In this document: positions 8,597 through 15,449 of the stretch, in pieces | Layout: each line of letters opens with the position of its first letter | Numbering within the stretch: position 1 is the stretch's first letter | Assembly: GCA_002725365.1 (NCBI GenBank) | Contig: PBOW01000047.1 | Span: forward strand, 2,134-17,582 | Reading direction: 5' to 3' | Length of the DNA stretch: 15,449 nt | Origin: Chloroflexota bacterium | Lineage (GTDB): Bacteria; Chloroflexota; Dehalococcoidia; UBA2979 | The notes under the pieces: generated by a model | Seen by the model: the letters and a program-made list of their open reading frames with translations, nothing else | The model's database searches: none | What the model was told of the DNA's origin: nothing | Program-made: the position numbers and the translations under genes

Positions 8597-8601
8597 TGCT
8601 G

Positions 8602-11600
8602 ATGCCCGACTCTAATGTGGCTGAGCTCGTAGCTAAATACGAAGAAGAATTACGTGGTTATGGCGCCTCGCTGCCGGACGAATTCAATCGGAGTGCGACT
8701 GCACTAAGTGCAGAACTCAGTTCCAATCAACTGGATCAATGGGCAAAGACCGGGATATCACTAGCGGGCCAAAGTTTACGCGCGTGGGAAGCAGCCACCG
8801 AATATTTCAGATCCTCACCATCCATACATACCAAGACGGATTTTGAAGGGGTAATCGCTTGGGCCGGCATAGCGGAAGAGCTTGCTCAGAAATCATCGTT
8901 AGTCGCAGCTTCGTTTTTGAAATTCACTCCTGAAGTTCTTACTCACATCTCCTTGGATGAACTTTCGGAATGGTCAAAGCAGGGTGATCGATTGTTCCGG
9001 GGTAACTGGAAATCAGGAACTTTATCCGCGGCATACTTTGAACATACGCCGGATCTGTTGTCGGTATTGCCCCTTCATTCAGTCGAGAAATTGGTTTCGA
9101 TTATAGATGCGCTTACCGAACGGTCTTATGAACTTGCAAGTACCTGCCTTGAGACATCCCCAAAAATATTCAAGGAACTTGAGCAGCCTGACAGGGAACC
9201 ATTTTTAGATTTTGCCCGGGCCGTCACGCGTGCGTCATGGGCGGACACTCGATTATATTTCGAGCGAGGACCGGACCTTATTGCATCCATTAATTCCCAA
9301 TACAGATCAGGGTTTCTCGAACTTTCGGCTAAAGTGACGAGCGAAGTTGGTAGGCAAGCATTTCCTCTATTCGCGGATGCTGCTGATGCTCTCGGGCAAC
9401 TGCCTGATGATACACATGCGGAACATATTAATTTCGCCTCGGACTTGGCCCTCGGTAGCCCAACAGCGGCAATGGAATACCTAAAAATTGTTCCGTTCGC
9501 AAGTTCGCGACTCACGCCGGAGCAACTTAGAGAGTGGTCTAACATCGGCAGCGATGTTTTAATTTCTGAAAACAATGCTGAGGGGGCTGAAGCATTTTTT
9601 AGACTTGAATCTACTAGAGCGGAAGCTGCTCTTCAGGCTCTTTCCTCACGAGTGGAATTGTCATCTATCAGCACATTGTTAAGGATGTATGCGAAGGCCC
9701 TAACAGGAGAGCAAATCGCTATATATTCGGTTGAAGAGCTTGTCGACCAGAATATTGGGTGGGTACAGGAATCGGTAGCCACAACTGAAGGATCATCTAT
9801 CTATCTTCCTCCTTTTGTGTCGACATTTGAAGCTCAGGAGGCTAACTTTCAGTCATATAAAGTATTTGCCACACACCAAACGGGCAGAATCGAGTTCGGC
9901 TCTTTCGCGTATAAGTGGAATCTGGATGGTTCGTTTACTTCTGCAACTATCGAGGATCGGGAAGCAAACAGTGAAGTTACTAGCCCCGAGGGAGATGACG
10001 AGCCCAAGGCTGCTGCAGTTACCGCAATGCAACGATACTTCAACTCGTTTGATGAGAGATCACTGATTTCTGGCATCTTCACGGTGATTGAAGACACCCG
10101 CGTAGACGCGTATGTAGGTCGAGAATACGGCGGTATTAGAAAGTGGCTAAAACAACTTCAAGCATATGAGGCTAATCGACGGCCAAGAATAGAAAATATG
10201 CCGCTTCGCTCTGCTTTTGTGGAAAATCTTTTACGTGCGTCCCTGGGTCGTCCTGAAACCATGAGATGGCCAACAGTCTACAGAGAATTTTTGGAGAACG
10301 GTCTTTCAGCGCTGAAACTTGTGGAGGAAGAAGAGGCAACGGTGCAGGACTCCGCTGAAGTTTCGGCAGTGATCTATGATATTGCGCAACGTATTCCCAA
10401 CATTACCTCCTCCATGGCCGATGGGAAATTTGAATTTGACGCGCCCACTGAAGATATGCTTAGTATCCAACCTGCAATGCCGTCCGGGGACGGCCCACCG
10501 ATGGATATGCAGGCTAATGAACAAGAGGTGGAGTTTGAGAATCCGCCTCAACCGGAATTCAGAGGCGATTTCAAACCAGAGTTGGTTCAGCTTCTCGCAC
10601 GACTGAAGCAGCAACAAGAAGGCAACGTTGATGGTGAAGGTACACCATTGACCAAGGAGCAGTTAAAGGAATTACTAGAAAACTCAGTTGAAATAACAAT
10701 CGCTGAATGGGCCGAAGGTGATTTGGATGAATCCCTGGGGATGTTTTTGGAAAACCTCGAACAAGCAGCTACACCTTCAGGGGAAGGTAAATCAGATGAT
10801 GAGACATCAGGATCGGATGAATCATCTGGGGGTGATGGTGAAGGAGAAGAAAAGGAACTGCCAGTAGAGATCGATTGGTCCTACTACGACGAGTGGGATT
10901 TCCGGGCATCTGATTATCGACCTCGTTGGACTCGTGTGGGACAGAGGTTTCATGAAGCCGAAGAGGAGCCTGAATTCTATTCAGAGACACTTCGTAAACA
11001 TCATGGGCTCGTGATGGAAACTAGGAAACAGTTCGAATTGATGCGACCGGAAGTTTTCAAGAAAATAAAGAGAGTGGAAGACGGTGACGAACTCGACGTA
11101 GATCTAGCGATCGAATTCTATATAGATAAGAAGGCAGGGATAGGTCCGACCGGCCGTGTATATAATAAGCGAAATAAAATTGAGCGTGATGTGGCCGTTG
11201 CCTTTCTTCTCGACATGTCGGCCTCAACAGACGAAGAAATTGAAAAACAACGCCAATCTCATTCTGATGATGATGATGATGATTTCGATGGAGATCCGCG
11301 GAAATATTTCCAGTGGTTAGCCGCGCGCAGAGCTAGCCAAATGATTGAGCCACCTAAACGAATTATTGATCTTGAGAAGGAATCAGCTGTTCTGATCGTG
11401 GAAGCTCTAGAGGCCATAGGTGATTCCTACGGAATATATGGATTCTCCGGTTATGGACGCGACAACGTTGAATTTCACGTTATCAAGGATCTTGATGAAT
11501 CTATGAGCGAGCTCGTTCAGAGACGCATCGGAAAAATAGAGCCTATTCGCTCAACCCGAATGGGGCCGGCGATTCGTCATACTATTCACAAATTGAATGA

Positions 11601-11886
11601 ACATGACTCTAAAGTGAAGATTCTCATATTGGTGTCGGATGGACGGCCACAGGATCATGGCTATGGTAAAGATCGGACCGAAAAAGAGTATGCAGTGCAT
11701 GATACGAAGCAGGCACTGCTTGAGGCTAAGCGGGATGGGATCACGCCATTTTTGATAACTGTGGATAAAGAAGGACATGACTATCTGCAGCAGATGTGCG
11801 ATGACATTGGATACGAGGTTGTCGACGACATCGAGAGCTTGCCTCGTAGACTCCCCACACTTTACAGACACTTGGCGGTTGAGTAG
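8602..11886 (+). CDS. NorD/CbbO-like vWA protein with long helical-repeat N-terminus
   Basis: Predicted partner of the MoxR-type ATPase next to it; the vWA domain would recognise the client or metal centre. Residues about 40-345 form roughly eight helical repeats of 34-40 residues, with a W or aromatic near the start and F-x-x-[TS]P near the end (W47, W87, W124, F204, F278, W312). Residues about 395-530 carry NorD-family landmarks: IYLPPF, the H425-x-x-GRIEFGSF stretch and IEDTRVDAYV. An acidic Ser/Gly/Glu-rich linker lies near 722-755. The vWA domain near the C-terminus has a complete MIDAS: D871-M-S873-A-S875, T985 and D1013 (VSDGRP). At 1094 residues it is longer than the NorD and CbbO proteins I recall (about 640-780). 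No signal peptide or membrane segment is seen. The TTG at 8590 is an alternative start. Confidence 0.85.
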   Translation: MPDSNVAELVAKYEEELRGYGASLPDEFNRSATALSAELSSNQLDQWAKTGISLAGQSLRAWEAATEYFRSSPSIHTKTDFEGVIAWAGIAEELAQKSSLVAASFLKFTPEVLTHISLDELSEWSKQGDRLFRGNWKSGTLSAAYFEHTPDLLSVLPLHSVEKLVSIIDALTERSYELASTCLETSPKIFKELEQPDREPFLDFARAVTRASWADTRLYFERGPDLIASINSQYRSGFLELSAKVTSEVGRQAFPLFADAADALGQLPDDTHAEHINFASDLALGSPTAAMEYLKIVPFASSRLTPEQLREWSNIGSDVLISENNAEGAEAFFRLESTRAEAALQALSSRVELSSISTLLRMYAKALTGEQIAIYSVEELVDQNIGWVQESVATTEGSSIYLPPFVSTFEAQEANFQSYKVFATHQTGRIEFGSFAYKWNLDGSFTSATIEDREANSEVTSPEGDDEPKAAAVTAMQRYFNSFDERSLISGIFTVIEDTRVDAYVGREYGGIRKWLKQLQAYEANRRPRIENMPLRSAFVENLLRASLGRPETMRWPTVYREFLENGLSALKLVEEEEATVQDSAEVSAVIYDIAQRIPNITSSMADGKFEFDAPTEDMLSIQPAMPSGDGPPMDMQANEQEVEFENPPQPEFRGDFKPELVQLLARLKQQQEGNVDGEGTPLTKEQLKELLENSVEITIAEWAEGDLDESLGMFLENLEQAATPSGEGKSDDETSGSDESSGGDGEGEEKELPVEIDWSYYDEWDFRASDYRPRWTRVGQRFHEAEEEPEFYSETLRKHHGLVMETRKQFELMRPEVFKKIKRVEDGDELDVDLAIEFYIDKKAGIGPTGRVYNKRNKIERDVAVAFLLDMSASTDEEIEKQRQSHSDDDDDDFDGDPRKYFQWLAARRASQMIEPPKRIIDLEKESAVLIVEALEAIGDSYGIYGFSGYGRDNVEFHVIKDLDESMSELVQRRIGKIEPIRSTRMGPAIRHTIHKLNEHDSKVKILILVSDGRPQDHGYGKDRTEKEYAVHDTKQALLEAKRDGITPFLITVDKEGHDYLQQMCDDIGYEVVDDIESLPRRLPTLYRHLAVE
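11266..11283 (+). repeat. (GAT)6 trinucleotide run coding for six aspartates
   Basis: Six perfect in-frame GAT codons lie thirteen codons after the MIDAS serine S875, inside the vWA domain, and are followed by TTC-GAT-GGA-GAT. Gain or loss of a unit would change the Asp run without shifting the frame. Confidence 0.9.
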
Positions 11887-11887
11887 A

Positions 11888-11913
11888 ACAAGAGTATCTA
11901 ATTCAACTCTTGT
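11888..11913. terminator. Hairpin between convergent genes, possible bidirectional terminator
   Basis: ACAAGAGT (11888-11895) and ACTCTTGT (11906-11913) are perfect 8-base inverted arms around a 10-base loop. The site begins two bases after the vWA gene's stop, and the loop holds the stop codon of the minus-strand MBL gene (11898-11900). Neither side has a strong T run, so it is not a textbook intrinsic terminator. Its place between converging genes is what suggests the role. Confidence 0.5.
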
Positions 11914-12854
11914 GCTTGCTTTAAATCCTGGTGCCCGATGATTTCGATCATCGCTTGTGCAAGTCTCCTATTCCCAAGGCGTGGGAACATGTGTTTGGCT
12001 ATTAAATAAGGGTTATCCGTTCCAACTGTTTCACTTGCCGTCGTCACTTTCTCGGCTCGTTTGGAGTGATGATGGATAAACCTGTTGAACGCTTTGTCAG
12101 GGTCATATATAGCGGTGCCATGACCCGGGTAAATCACCTGGATATCAGTCTGTGCAAGCTTTTTGACCGATTGAATAAATAACGGGAGTGATGGCCAGTG
12201 CTGGACAGGCTCAAATGCATCCAGGCTCTCCCGATCTAAATGAAGACCGGCGGTGGGGATTGTATGTTCAAGAACAGTGTCACCAGAGAATAGTAGTTTG
12301 CTATTAGAAGTGACTGCTACCAAGTTTCCCCGAGTGTGACCGGGCGCATAATGAATTACAAGAGTTTCATGATTTCGCAGCATAATCTCCTGTTGATCTG
12401 ATATTGGGTGCAGTGCGGTCTCAGGGCACGGAATCCATCGCATAGAATTAGTGTCGGTTTGCGATTTGATTTCGTCAACAATACTTGAGGGAACTCCTCT
12501 TTGTACGAGATATGAGAATCGGTTTTCTCGGTCATCTTCAAATGTTTTAATCCCCTTAGTCAGGGTCGATATCGCTTCTGGATGGACGAGGATTGTAGCT
12601 CCTTCTTTGGCCCATCGGGATGCCAATCCAGCGTGATCAATATGTTCATGGGTGATTAGGACCTTCTTGATGTTCGACGGTATTAACTCATGCTGGGCAA
12701 GTTGCGCACAGAGCAAATTCCACGAGAACTCTGGCGAGGATTGCGATATTACATCTGGTCCTGCATCCACAAGGAGCCACGAATCGTTTTCGTCCAGTGG
12801 CAGTAGCCAGCAGGTATTAGTTGCAAGATGGATAGGGATAGGTGATAGGGACAT
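11898..12854 (-). CDS. Metallo-beta-lactamase-fold hydrolase
   Basis: Probable dinuclear-metal (usually Zn) hydrolase of the glyoxalase II/LACTB2-like branch. The metal-site motif H69-x-H71-x-D73-H74 is intact (THEHIDHAG). The other ligands are H173 (APGHTRGN), D192 (FSGDT) and H245 (YPGHGTAI). These give the full five-motif set in 318 residues. The C-terminal part, with AFNRFIHHHSKRAEKV, is helical as in LACTB2-type proteins that act on thioesters or RNA. The substrate cannot be told. Its ATG overlaps the stop of the upstream gene by one base (TAATG at 12856-12852) and has no Shine-Dalgarno of its own. Translation probably depends on reinitiation after the upstream gene, which links the two products. 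No signal peptide is seen. Confidence 0.88.
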   Translation of the reverse strand: MSLSPIPIHLATNTCWLLPLDENDSWLLVDAGPDVISQSSPEFSWNLLCAQLAQHELIPSNIKKVLITHEHIDHAGLASRWAKEGATILVHPEAISTLTKGIKTFEDDRENRFSYLVQRGVPSSIVDEIKSQTDTNSMRWIPCPETALHPISDQQEIMLRNHETLVIHYAPGHTRGNLVAVTSNSKLLFSGDTVLEHTIPTAGLHLDRESLDAFEPVQHWPSLPLFIQSVKKLAQTDIQVIYPGHGTAIYDPDKAFNRFIHHHSKRAEKVTTASETVGTDNPYLIAKHMFPRLGNRRLAQAMIEIIGHQDLKQAQELN

Positions 12855-13933
12855 TAGGTATTCTTTGAGGCTCGTAGTTGTTCCTTGTACAACTTTGTGA
12901 GCCCACTGACCGTCTCCTGAATGGAATCAAATGCGGCCTGATGGAACATCCCAAGGAAAGGGGATACTCTTCCGGGAAATTCACAGAGGTAGACTGGTCG
13001 TCTGACGTCACGTGCGTGGGACATCTCGGCGAATACTCCCGGCGAAACTAACTCAGTTGGATAATAGACGACAACCATATCGGCCTGATCGACCCACTGT
13101 AAGTCACGAGAGAGGATCTGACTTTCGATATATCTATTTGCAGAAAGGGCCTGTTCCAATGGAGGATCTTCATCAGTGAGATGAAACTCTCCTGTTTGCG
13201 GAGAATTTAAATCTTGGATACTCAAAGGATCGTATACAACAAATCCTGCTTTCATCAACTGATCGCCGAAATCAGCTGCCCTTTCGAGGAGATCAGGATC
13301 TTCTTCCAAAATAGATGTGATTGGGTACGATAGATATATGCTCGGTGCGGGACGAGTTCTAGTGAGGCCCTGTATTCCGGAAGGATTGGACCTCCGCGCA
13401 AGTTCAACGAATCGCACCCCTAGAAATTCGGCGAGTATTCGGGTAATCGACGTCTCGTAGGTTCTCCACATCACAATATCAGTAAGTTCTAATTGATCTC
13501 GCCATTCTTTTCGTGCCTGCAGATTCGACCAAATGATATTGGCGTCATGGGTAACCGTAATGAACAAATTAACATCATCAGCAAATAATTGTTTGAATAG
13601 ATTCATGTCCATGCCAGATACGAGTCGGCCTGCCCGCATAAAGGCCGCATGAGTGGAAATTAATTTTATATCGGCTGTGGAGTTGAGTATCTGATCTTTG
13701 AGTTCGCTGAGAGCGGATACGCGATGGAGGTGCAATAAGTCTTCATTTCCGTCAAGTAGATCAGTGTGATTATCGCTATAGCGAAGATGTGCTGGAACAG
13801 CATTGAGCATCTGTCCGACATCGAACACCTCGGCTCGTCTCTTGTCGTTCGGGTCCTCATTAATATACTCTGCAGCTTCTCGAAGGAATTCGGTGCGTTC
13901 TGAACCGCTTACCCCAGTGCACCATACCAACAT
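12854..13933 (-). CDS. Fusion of adenylate-kinase-like and deoxyribosyltransferase-like domains
   Basis: I do not know a named family with this exact layout. The N-terminal half (1-190) resembles archaeal-type adenylate kinase (AdkA): a P-loop-like start, the FDVGQML strand, STHAAFMRAGRLVSGMD (cf. the DTHxxxxTPxGYLPGLP region) and an R-rich lid (ARKEWRDQ). The P-loop GVSGSERT at 7-14 is degenerate, with E and R where Walker A has G and K, so ATP binding may be lost. The C-terminal half (198-320) resembles nucleoside 2-deoxyribosyltransferases: SIYLSYPIT, DQADMVVVYY and SPGVFAEMSHA, where E303 aligns with the catalytic glutamate. It could act as a nucleoside or nucleotide N-glycosidase/transferase, or as a sensor. 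It lies 8 bases after cinA and overlaps the MBL gene. The domain calls are from motif likeness only. Confidence 0.6.
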   Translation of the reverse strand: MLVWCTGVSGSERTEFLREAAEYINEDPNDKRRAEVFDVGQMLNAVPAHLRYSDNHTDLLDGNEDLLHLHRVSALSELKDQILNSTADIKLISTHAAFMRAGRLVSGMDMNLFKQLFADDVNLFITVTHDANIIWSNLQARKEWRDQLELTDIVMWRTYETSITRILAEFLGVRFVELARRSNPSGIQGLTRTRPAPSIYLSYPITSILEEDPDLLERAADFGDQLMKAGFVVYDPLSIQDLNSPQTGEFHLTDEDPPLEQALSANRYIESQILSRDLQWVDQADMVVVYYPTELVSPGVFAEMSHARDVRRPVYLCEFPGRVSPFLGMFHQAAFDSIQETVSGLTKLYKEQLRASKNT

Positions 13934-13941
13934 AGCGTCCC

Positions 13942-15174
13942 CTACTGTTTGTTTATTAGATACTGCCGAAGCATTGTCAGAGCGGTGAGGACAGCCCTTT
14001 TTTTTGCGGCTTCTCTACCTTGATAGTAACGAGAGTGAGAGTATTCGAGGAACCCACTGTCGTCTGATAATGCGATATGCATAGTCCCAGGAGGCTGCTC
14101 TTCTACTTCGTTTCCCCCGGCAATCCCAGTAATCCCAATCCCTAAACTGGCACCTAGGACTTCCCTTGCTCGCACTGCCATTTCTTTAGCGGTGTTTTCT
14201 GAGATGACGCCGTGCTTGGCTATTGTGTCAGAGTCGACTCCCATTGAGATTTTGGTATCAGTGGCATACGTCACTAGTGAACCTCGAAAGTATTCTGATG
14301 AACCATCTATGTCAGTAAAACTAGAGGCTAGTGCGCCACCAGTTGCTGACTCCATCAAGGCAAGAGACAAGCCCTGTTCTATCAGCATTCGACCCACGGC
14401 ACCGCTCAGTGATTCTTCATCTTCACCCCATATAGCCGTTCCTAAAATATTACGGGCTTCTGTCTCAACAGGTCGGATTAAATCTAACGCAGATTCGCGG
14501 CTGTTCCCTTTTGCGCTGATGCGGACATGGACTCCGTCAGCACGCGCGTACACGCCAATAGACGGATTAGTCGAATGTAAGAGTGGAGTAATCATTTCAT
14601 CAAGTGTGCCTTCCCCGATGCCCGATGTTTTGAGGGTTCTAGAAACGAGGATGGAGGAAGCTTGTTTTTCTAGCTCCGGCGCTACCTCATTTTCCCACAT
14701 TCGGATCATCTCTGGAGGAGGACCCGGCATTACAACGATTATTTTATTTTCACGTTCAACCCACCATCCCGGTGCAGTACCGCGCGGGTTTTCAATGGCT
14801 CGTGCAGATTTGATTAACTGAGCCTGCTTCAGGTTTCGTTCAGGCATATACCCACCGCGGGCCTCGAAGAGCGTACGCAGAGCATTTGCCTGGTCTTCAT
14901 CCTGATACAGATCTTCCTGTAAGACAGAGGCAATCGTTTCCCGAGTCAAATCATCTTCTGTTGGCCCGAGCCCTCCAGTTGCAAAGATAATATCAGACCT
15001 GTTCCAAGCTCTTTCGAATACCTCATGCAGTCTGTCAGGGTTATCGCCGACCTGGCTTGTGTACAGCATATCAATTCCAAATTGGGGTAGCCGTGAAGCA
15101 ATATATGCAGCGTTTGTATCAACGATTTCACCGAGCAATATTTCCGTACCTATTGATATGACTTCTGCGCGCAT
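13942..15174 (-). CDS. cinA: CinA: NMN deamidase/ADP-ribose pyrophosphatase-type protein
   Basis: Two-domain protein of pyridine-nucleotide repair. The N-terminal MoaB/MogA-like domain (COG1058, linked to ADP-ribose pyrophosphatase activity) has GTEILLGEIVDTN at 9-21, ATGGLGPTEDD at 65-75 and MPGPPPEM at 149-156. The C-terminal PncC domain, which deamidates NMN to NaMN, starts near 252. It has ESATGG at 275-280, where many homologues read ESCTGG, then GSSEYFRGSLVTYA and GITGIAGG. Length (410) and domain order are standard. The ATG at 15174 has AAAGGA at 15187-15182, seven bases upstream. Despite its name (competence/damage-inducible), no competence gene is nearby. It follows the comB-like gene by 26 bases and precedes the kinase-like fusion by 8, in one likely transcript. 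Confidence 0.94.
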   Translation of the reverse strand: MRAEVISIGTEILLGEIVDTNAAYIASRLPQFGIDMLYTSQVGDNPDRLHEVFERAWNRSDIIFATGGLGPTEDDLTRETIASVLQEDLYQDEDQANALRTLFEARGGYMPERNLKQAQLIKSARAIENPRGTAPGWWVERENKIIVVMPGPPPEMIRMWENEVAPELEKQASSILVSRTLKTSGIGEGTLDEMITPLLHSTNPSIGVYARADGVHVRISAKGNSRESALDLIRPVETEARNILGTAIWGEDEESLSGAVGRMLIEQGLSLALMESATGGALASSFTDIDGSSEYFRGSLVTYATDTKISMGVDSDTIAKHGVISENTAKEMAVRAREVLGASLGIGITGIAGGNEVEEQPPGTMHIALSDDSGFLEYSHSRYYQGREAAKKRAVLTALTMLRQYLINKQ

Positions 15175-15200
15175 ATACTGGTCCTTTCAGTGTTTTTATT

Positions 15201-15449
15201 CTAGTCACAAACAATTAAAGAATGTCCATTTATGTCAGTCTCCAAATGGCCGGTGACATTAATCAGATTAATTTGAGCACAATATTCGATATCTTCTTCA
15301 AAGTTATTCTTCAGTAACCGCTGGCCATGTTCAGTTTTAGCAAGAGCAGCACTCAAACTGATCGGATTTTCGTACTGAGACGCGTATCTAGATTTAACGT
15401 CAGAGGCTGAGTCAGAAAGAATGGCACCAGACGCTTCAAGTACGTCAAT
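15201..15449 (-). CDS. comB: C-terminal part of a ComB-like 2-phosphosulfolactate phosphatase family protein
   Basis: The last 82 codons of a minus-strand gene that runs off the right end; its stop TAG is at 15203-15201. The reading includes EASGAILSDSAS, the stretch TEHGQRLLKNN, and FEEDIEYCAQINLINVTGHL. This matches the C-terminus of the ComB family, where a GAG-I stretch, an S-x-x-G-x-x-L helix and FE-D--fcAql lead to the end. Archaeal ComB removes phosphate from 2-phosphosulfolactate in coenzyme M synthesis; many bacterial members have no known role. The catalytic part is outside the window, so activity cannot be judged. cinA starts 26 bases downstream, so they are probably co-transcribed. 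Confidence 0.7.
   Translation of the reverse strand: MDVLEASGAILSDSASDVKSRYASQYENPISLSAALAKTEHGQRLLKNNFEEDIEYCAQINLINVTGHLETDINGHSLIVCD

Noticed and set aside
8590-8601. TTG at 8590 as start of the vWA gene
   Set aside because: The GAGGT ribosome site lies between it and ATG 8602, which makes the ATG the better choice.
9126-9575. 149-codon open frame on the minus strand
   Set aside because: It is antisense to the repeat region of the vWA protein and reflects codon choice there.
14192-14821. 209-codon open frame on the plus strand
   Set aside because: It lies wholly inside cinA in the opposite sense; cinA has all its family motifs, and the plus-strand product resembles nothing.
15198-15203. 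TAGAAT as a -10 box for cinA (minus strand)
   Set aside because: It overlaps the stop codon of the comB-like gene and has no fitting -35; the 26-base gap suggests read-through from comB.

Overview
The window is a densely coded stretch of a bacterial chromosome: twelve protein genes (two cut by the window ends), short intergenic gaps, and no rRNA, tRNA, CRISPR array or insertion sequence that I can see. Base composition is close to balanced and the proteins are acidic. The gene content (a short archaeal-type phosphoglucose/phosphomannose isomerase, ETF with a membrane Fe-S ETF:quinone oxidoreductase, a MoxR/NorD-like pair) would suit a heterotrophic, fatty-acid-oxidising bacterium, possibly a marine Chloroflexota of the SAR202 type. 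That assignment is an inference from gene content; no phylogenetic marker was tested.

Plus strand, 1-7540: the 3' part of a bifunctional phosphoglucose/phosphomannose isomerase gene, then a probable acyl-CoA catabolism block. This holds an AMP-forming acyl-CoA synthetase, a 743-residue membrane Fe-S protein of the EtfD/EMO type (five hydrophobic segments, two 4Fe-4S motifs, two CCG domains), etfB, etfA and coaE (dephospho-CoA kinase). Together they activate acids to CoA thioesters, pass electrons from acyl-CoA dehydrogenases (not in the window) through ETF to the membrane quinone pool, and complete CoA synthesis.

Plus strand, 7541-11886: a 165-base spacer with a near-perfect operator-like palindrome, then a MoxR-class AAA+ ATPase (CbbQ/NorQ type) and a very long NorD/CbbO-type von Willebrand factor A protein. 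Such pairs form chaperone machines that activate or load metal into a target enzyme. Neither usual target (RubisCO or NO reductase) is encoded here, so the client is unknown. The vWA protein has a helical-repeat N-terminal region of about 340 residues and a (GAT)6 run just after its MIDAS motif.

Minus strand, 15449-11898, convergent with the above: the 3' end of a comB-like gene (2-phosphosulfolactate phosphatase family), cinA, a gene fusing a degenerate adenylate-kinase-like domain to a nucleoside-2-deoxyribosyltransferase-like domain, and a metallo-beta-lactamase-fold hydrolase. The gaps are 26 bases, 8 bases and a one-base TAATG overlap, so this is probably one transcript. A hairpin sits between the convergent gene ends. 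The kinase/deoxyribosyltransferase fusion and the clientless MoxR/NorD-like pair are the least ordinary parts of the window.
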